A DNA stretch of 64,000 nucleotides from Rahnella bruchi (GTDB lineage: Bacteria; Pseudomonadota; Gammaproteobacteria; Enterobacterales; Enterobacteriaceae), in contig NZ_QZWI01000002.1 in the NCBI RefSeq assembly GCF_003614975.1, forward strand, positions 186,001 through 250,000, read 5' to 3'. Made by a program: the position numbers and the translations under genes. Positions within the stretch are counted from its first letter, which is position 1. Every line of letters starts with the position of its first letter. The notes under the pieces were generated by a model, which saw only the letters and a program-made list of their open reading frames with translations, ran no database searches and was not told where the DNA came from. Of the stretch, positions 62,321 through 64,000 are shown piece by piece.

Positions 62321-62782
62321 ATGCGCACAGTTCTTAATATTCTCAACTTTGTTTTAGGTGGTTTCTTTACCACTCTCGCCTGGCTGTTTGCCACGCTGGT
62401 GAGCATCGTACTGATTTTCACCCTGCCCCTGACCCGCTCCTGCTGGGAAATCACCCGTCTGTCTTTGATGCCGTTTGGCAACGAAGCCGTTCATGTTGAT
62501 GAATTGTATCCTGAAAAACGCAATGCGTTGATGTCCGGTGGTGGTACTCTGTTGAATATATTCTGGTTTATTTTCTTCGGCTGGTGGTTATGCTTGTCCC
62601 ACATCATGGCGGGTATCGCTCAATGTATCAGTATTATCGGTATTCCGGTGGGCATCGCGAATTTTAAAATCGCGGTGATTGCACTCTGGCCGGTAGGACG
62701 TCGCGTAGTTTCTGTTGAACTCGCCAAACAAGTTCGTGAAGCTAATGCCAGCCGTCTGATGAAAGATGGTCGTATTCGCTGA
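62321..62782 (+). CDS. yccF: YccF family inner-membrane protein
   Basis: A 153-residue membrane protein with four hydrophobic spans in two repeated halves (LGGFFTTLAWLFATLVSIVLIFTLPLTRSCWEITRLSLMPFG and its partner LNIFWFIFFGWWLCLSHIMAG), typical of YccF/DUF307. It matches E. coli YccF and lies just before yccS as there. The function is unknown; the pairing with yccS suggests a shared membrane role. It is divergent from helD and ends 36 bases before yccS. Confidence 0.92.
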   Translation: MRTVLNILNFVLGGFFTTLAWLFATLVSIVLIFTLPLTRSCWEITRLSLMPFGNEAVHVDELYPEKRNALMSGGGTLLNIFWFIFFGWWLCLSHIMAGIAQCISIIGIPVGIANFKIAVIALWPVGRRVVSVELAKQVREANASRLMKDGRIR

Positions 62783-62818
62783 TTTTCATCATTTTTGATT
62801 TTTACGTGGGGTTTTTTA

Positions 62819-64000
62819 GTGCTTTCGATTGCACCGGGTTTAAGGCGCTATGCCTATAACAGCAATGTTCTTTATCACATCAGAATTTTCATTGCTCTGG
62901 CAGGCGCGGCCGCCTTTCCATGGTGGCTGGGTCAGATTACGCTGACTATTCCCCTTACGCTCGGTGTCGTCGCCGCTGCACTGGCTGATCTTGACGACCG
63001 TCTGGCGGGCAGGCTGCGCAACCTACTGATCACCCTGGTGTGTTTTTTCATCGCATCTGCGTCAATCGAACTGCTTTTCCCCTATCCATGGCTGTTTGCC
63101 CCCGGACTGATGCTGTCTACCTGCGGATTTATTCTGCTCGGCGCACTAGGCCAGCGTTATGCCACCATTGCTTTCGGCGCGTTGCTGATTGCCATCTATA
63201 CCATGCTGGGTACCAGCATGTATCACATCTGGTATCAGCAACCGCTGATCCTGCTGGCCGGTGCCATCTGGTACAACCTGCTGACGCTGGCCGGGCATAT
63301 TATCTTTCCCATCCGGCCATTGCAGGATCAGATTTCACGCTGCTTTACGCAACTCGCGGCTTATCTCGAAGCCAAAGCGACGCTGTTCGACCCCGATCAG
63401 GAAGACAATAATCAGCAACTGGTTGAGCTGGCGATGGCCAACGGACAGCTGGTTTCTACGCTCAATCAGACTAAAAATACGCTGCAAACTCGTCTGAAAG
63501 GCGACCGGGGACAGAAAGGAACGCGCCGGACGTTGCATTATTATTTCGTGGTGCAGGATATTCATGAGCGCGCCAGTTCATCGCATGTGAAGTACCTTAA
63601 GCTGAGTGAACAATTCCATCACAGCGATATCTTGTTTCGTTTCCAGCGTTTAATGAGTATGCAGGCACGCGCCTGTTCGCAATTGTCACAATGCATCCTG
63701 TATCGTCAGAAATATCAACATAACAGCCAGTTTGAGCGCGCATTCGCCAGGCTCGACGAGGCGCTGAAACGTCTGGAGTCGCAGGGCGAGCATCGGGAAA
63801 TGTTGCAGGCATTGCGCCATCTTTTACGCAATCTGCACGCCATTGATGCACAACTGGCCAATATTGAATCCGAGCAATCTCTGCCTGAAAATAATGAGAC
63901 AGGCAAAAACACCTTCGCCGAAGACCGCCTTACCGGGCTCGATGATATCTGGTTGCGTATATCTCGCCATTTCACGCCACAATCGGTGTTGTTTCGCCAC
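62819..64000 (+). CDS. yccS: YccS family inner-membrane protein, 5' part
   Basis: The reading frame is open from a GTG at 62819 to the window end (394 codons) and so is cut off here; E. coli YccS has about 720 residues. The N-terminus has two pairs of membrane spans with AFPWWLGQITLTIPLTLG and DDRLAGRLRNLLITL, then ATIAFGALLIAIYTMLGTSMYH, GDRGQKGTRRTLHYYFV and RFQRLMSMQARACSQL, all as in E. coli YccS (FUSC/YccS family). It ends at RHFTPQSVLFRH. The start is weakly placed after GTGGGG; function unknown. Confidence 0.9.
   Translation, partial: MLSIAPGLRRYAYNSNVLYHIRIFIALAGAAAFPWWLGQITLTIPLTLGVVAAALADLDDRLAGRLRNLLITLVCFFIASASIELLFPYPWLFAPGLMLSTCGFILLGALGQRYATIAFGALLIAIYTMLGTSMYHIWYQQPLILLAGAIWYNLLTLAGHIIFPIRPLQDQISRCFTQLAAYLEAKATLFDPDQEDNNQQLVELAMANGQLVSTLNQTKNTLQTRLKGDRGQKGTRRTLHYYFVVQDIHERASSSHVKYLKLSEQFHHSDILFRFQRLMSMQARACSQLSQCILYRQKYQHNSQFERAFARLDEALKRLESQGEHREMLQALRHLLRNLHAIDAQLANIESEQSLPENNETGKNTFAEDRLTGLDDIWLRISRHFTPQSVLFRH

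Noticed and set aside
1..64000. CRISPR arrays, insertion sequences, rRNA genes
   Set aside because: No regularly spaced repeats, transposase genes or rRNA segments were seen on either strand.

Overview
The window is chromosomal DNA from a Gram-negative enterobacterium. Many products match Escherichia coli proteins closely along their whole length (Amn, ShiA, YeeO, CirA, TmaR, YeeA, SbcB, PuuA/D/R/B, NhaP2, OsmE, YccA, TusE, RlmI, HspQ, MgsA, HelD, YccS), and several stand in E. coli-like order. The gene mix (a complete galactan cluster, moderate GC, dispersed intergenic repeats of Yersinia/Serratia type) suggests Yersiniaceae, perhaps Rahnella or a relative. The genus is inference only.

Layout. 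1-6955: a one-direction catabolic operon with a polar-amino-acid ABC importer (binding protein, permease, ATPase), an M20 amidohydrolase, an enolase-superfamily enzyme, a metal-site-less M24 'pita-bread' hydrolase and a DapA-family lyase; the substrate is unknown. 7159-7811: VapBC toxin-antitoxin pair. 7797-10412: a CTP-synthase-like amidotransferase lacking the synthetase domain, divergent from a class I aminotransferase. 10574-16231: tRNA-Asn, an RluA-family pseudouridine synthase, and shiA-amn-yeeO. 16351-16827: a DUF805 membrane protein. 16891-28370: galactan utilisation (ganR, ganL, a lone PTS EIIB-like protein, ganB, ganA, ganG, ganF, ganE, ganK). 28455-31700: a Fur box, an orphan siderophore-type binding protein and cirA. 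31785-36050: a 2-hydroxyacid dehydrogenase, tmaR, yeeA and sbcB. 36088-36553: a large nested palindromic element without a gene. 36629-42962: the putrescine genes puuP, puuA, puuD, puuR, puuB, without puuC or puuE. 43009-47990: a small unknown protein, nhaP2, osmE, a Tat-exported cupin and a chemoreceptor. 48088-52085: a ferric-type ABC importer. 52284-54237: an SDR epimerase and a divergent AraC regulator. 54297-64000: two identical tRNA-Ser(UGA) genes in a 138-bp duplication, then yccA, tusE, acyP, rlmI, hspQ, yccU, yccT, mgsA, helD, yccF and the 5' part of yccS, in the E. coli order.

How the genes work together. The gan genes form a full path from outer-membrane entry (GanL) through endo-cleavage (GanA), ABC uptake (GanEFGK) and galactose release (GanB) under a LacI-type regulator (GanR). 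A 23-bp sequence shared by the ganL and ganE/ganK promoter regions is the likely operator. The puu genes make gamma-glutamyl-putrescine, oxidise it and hydrolyse gamma-glutamyl-GABA. The first operon pairs uptake with four enzymes fit for opening, racemising, deacylating and cleaving an N-acylated or cyclic amino-acid-like compound, and is the best candidate here for an undescribed pathway.
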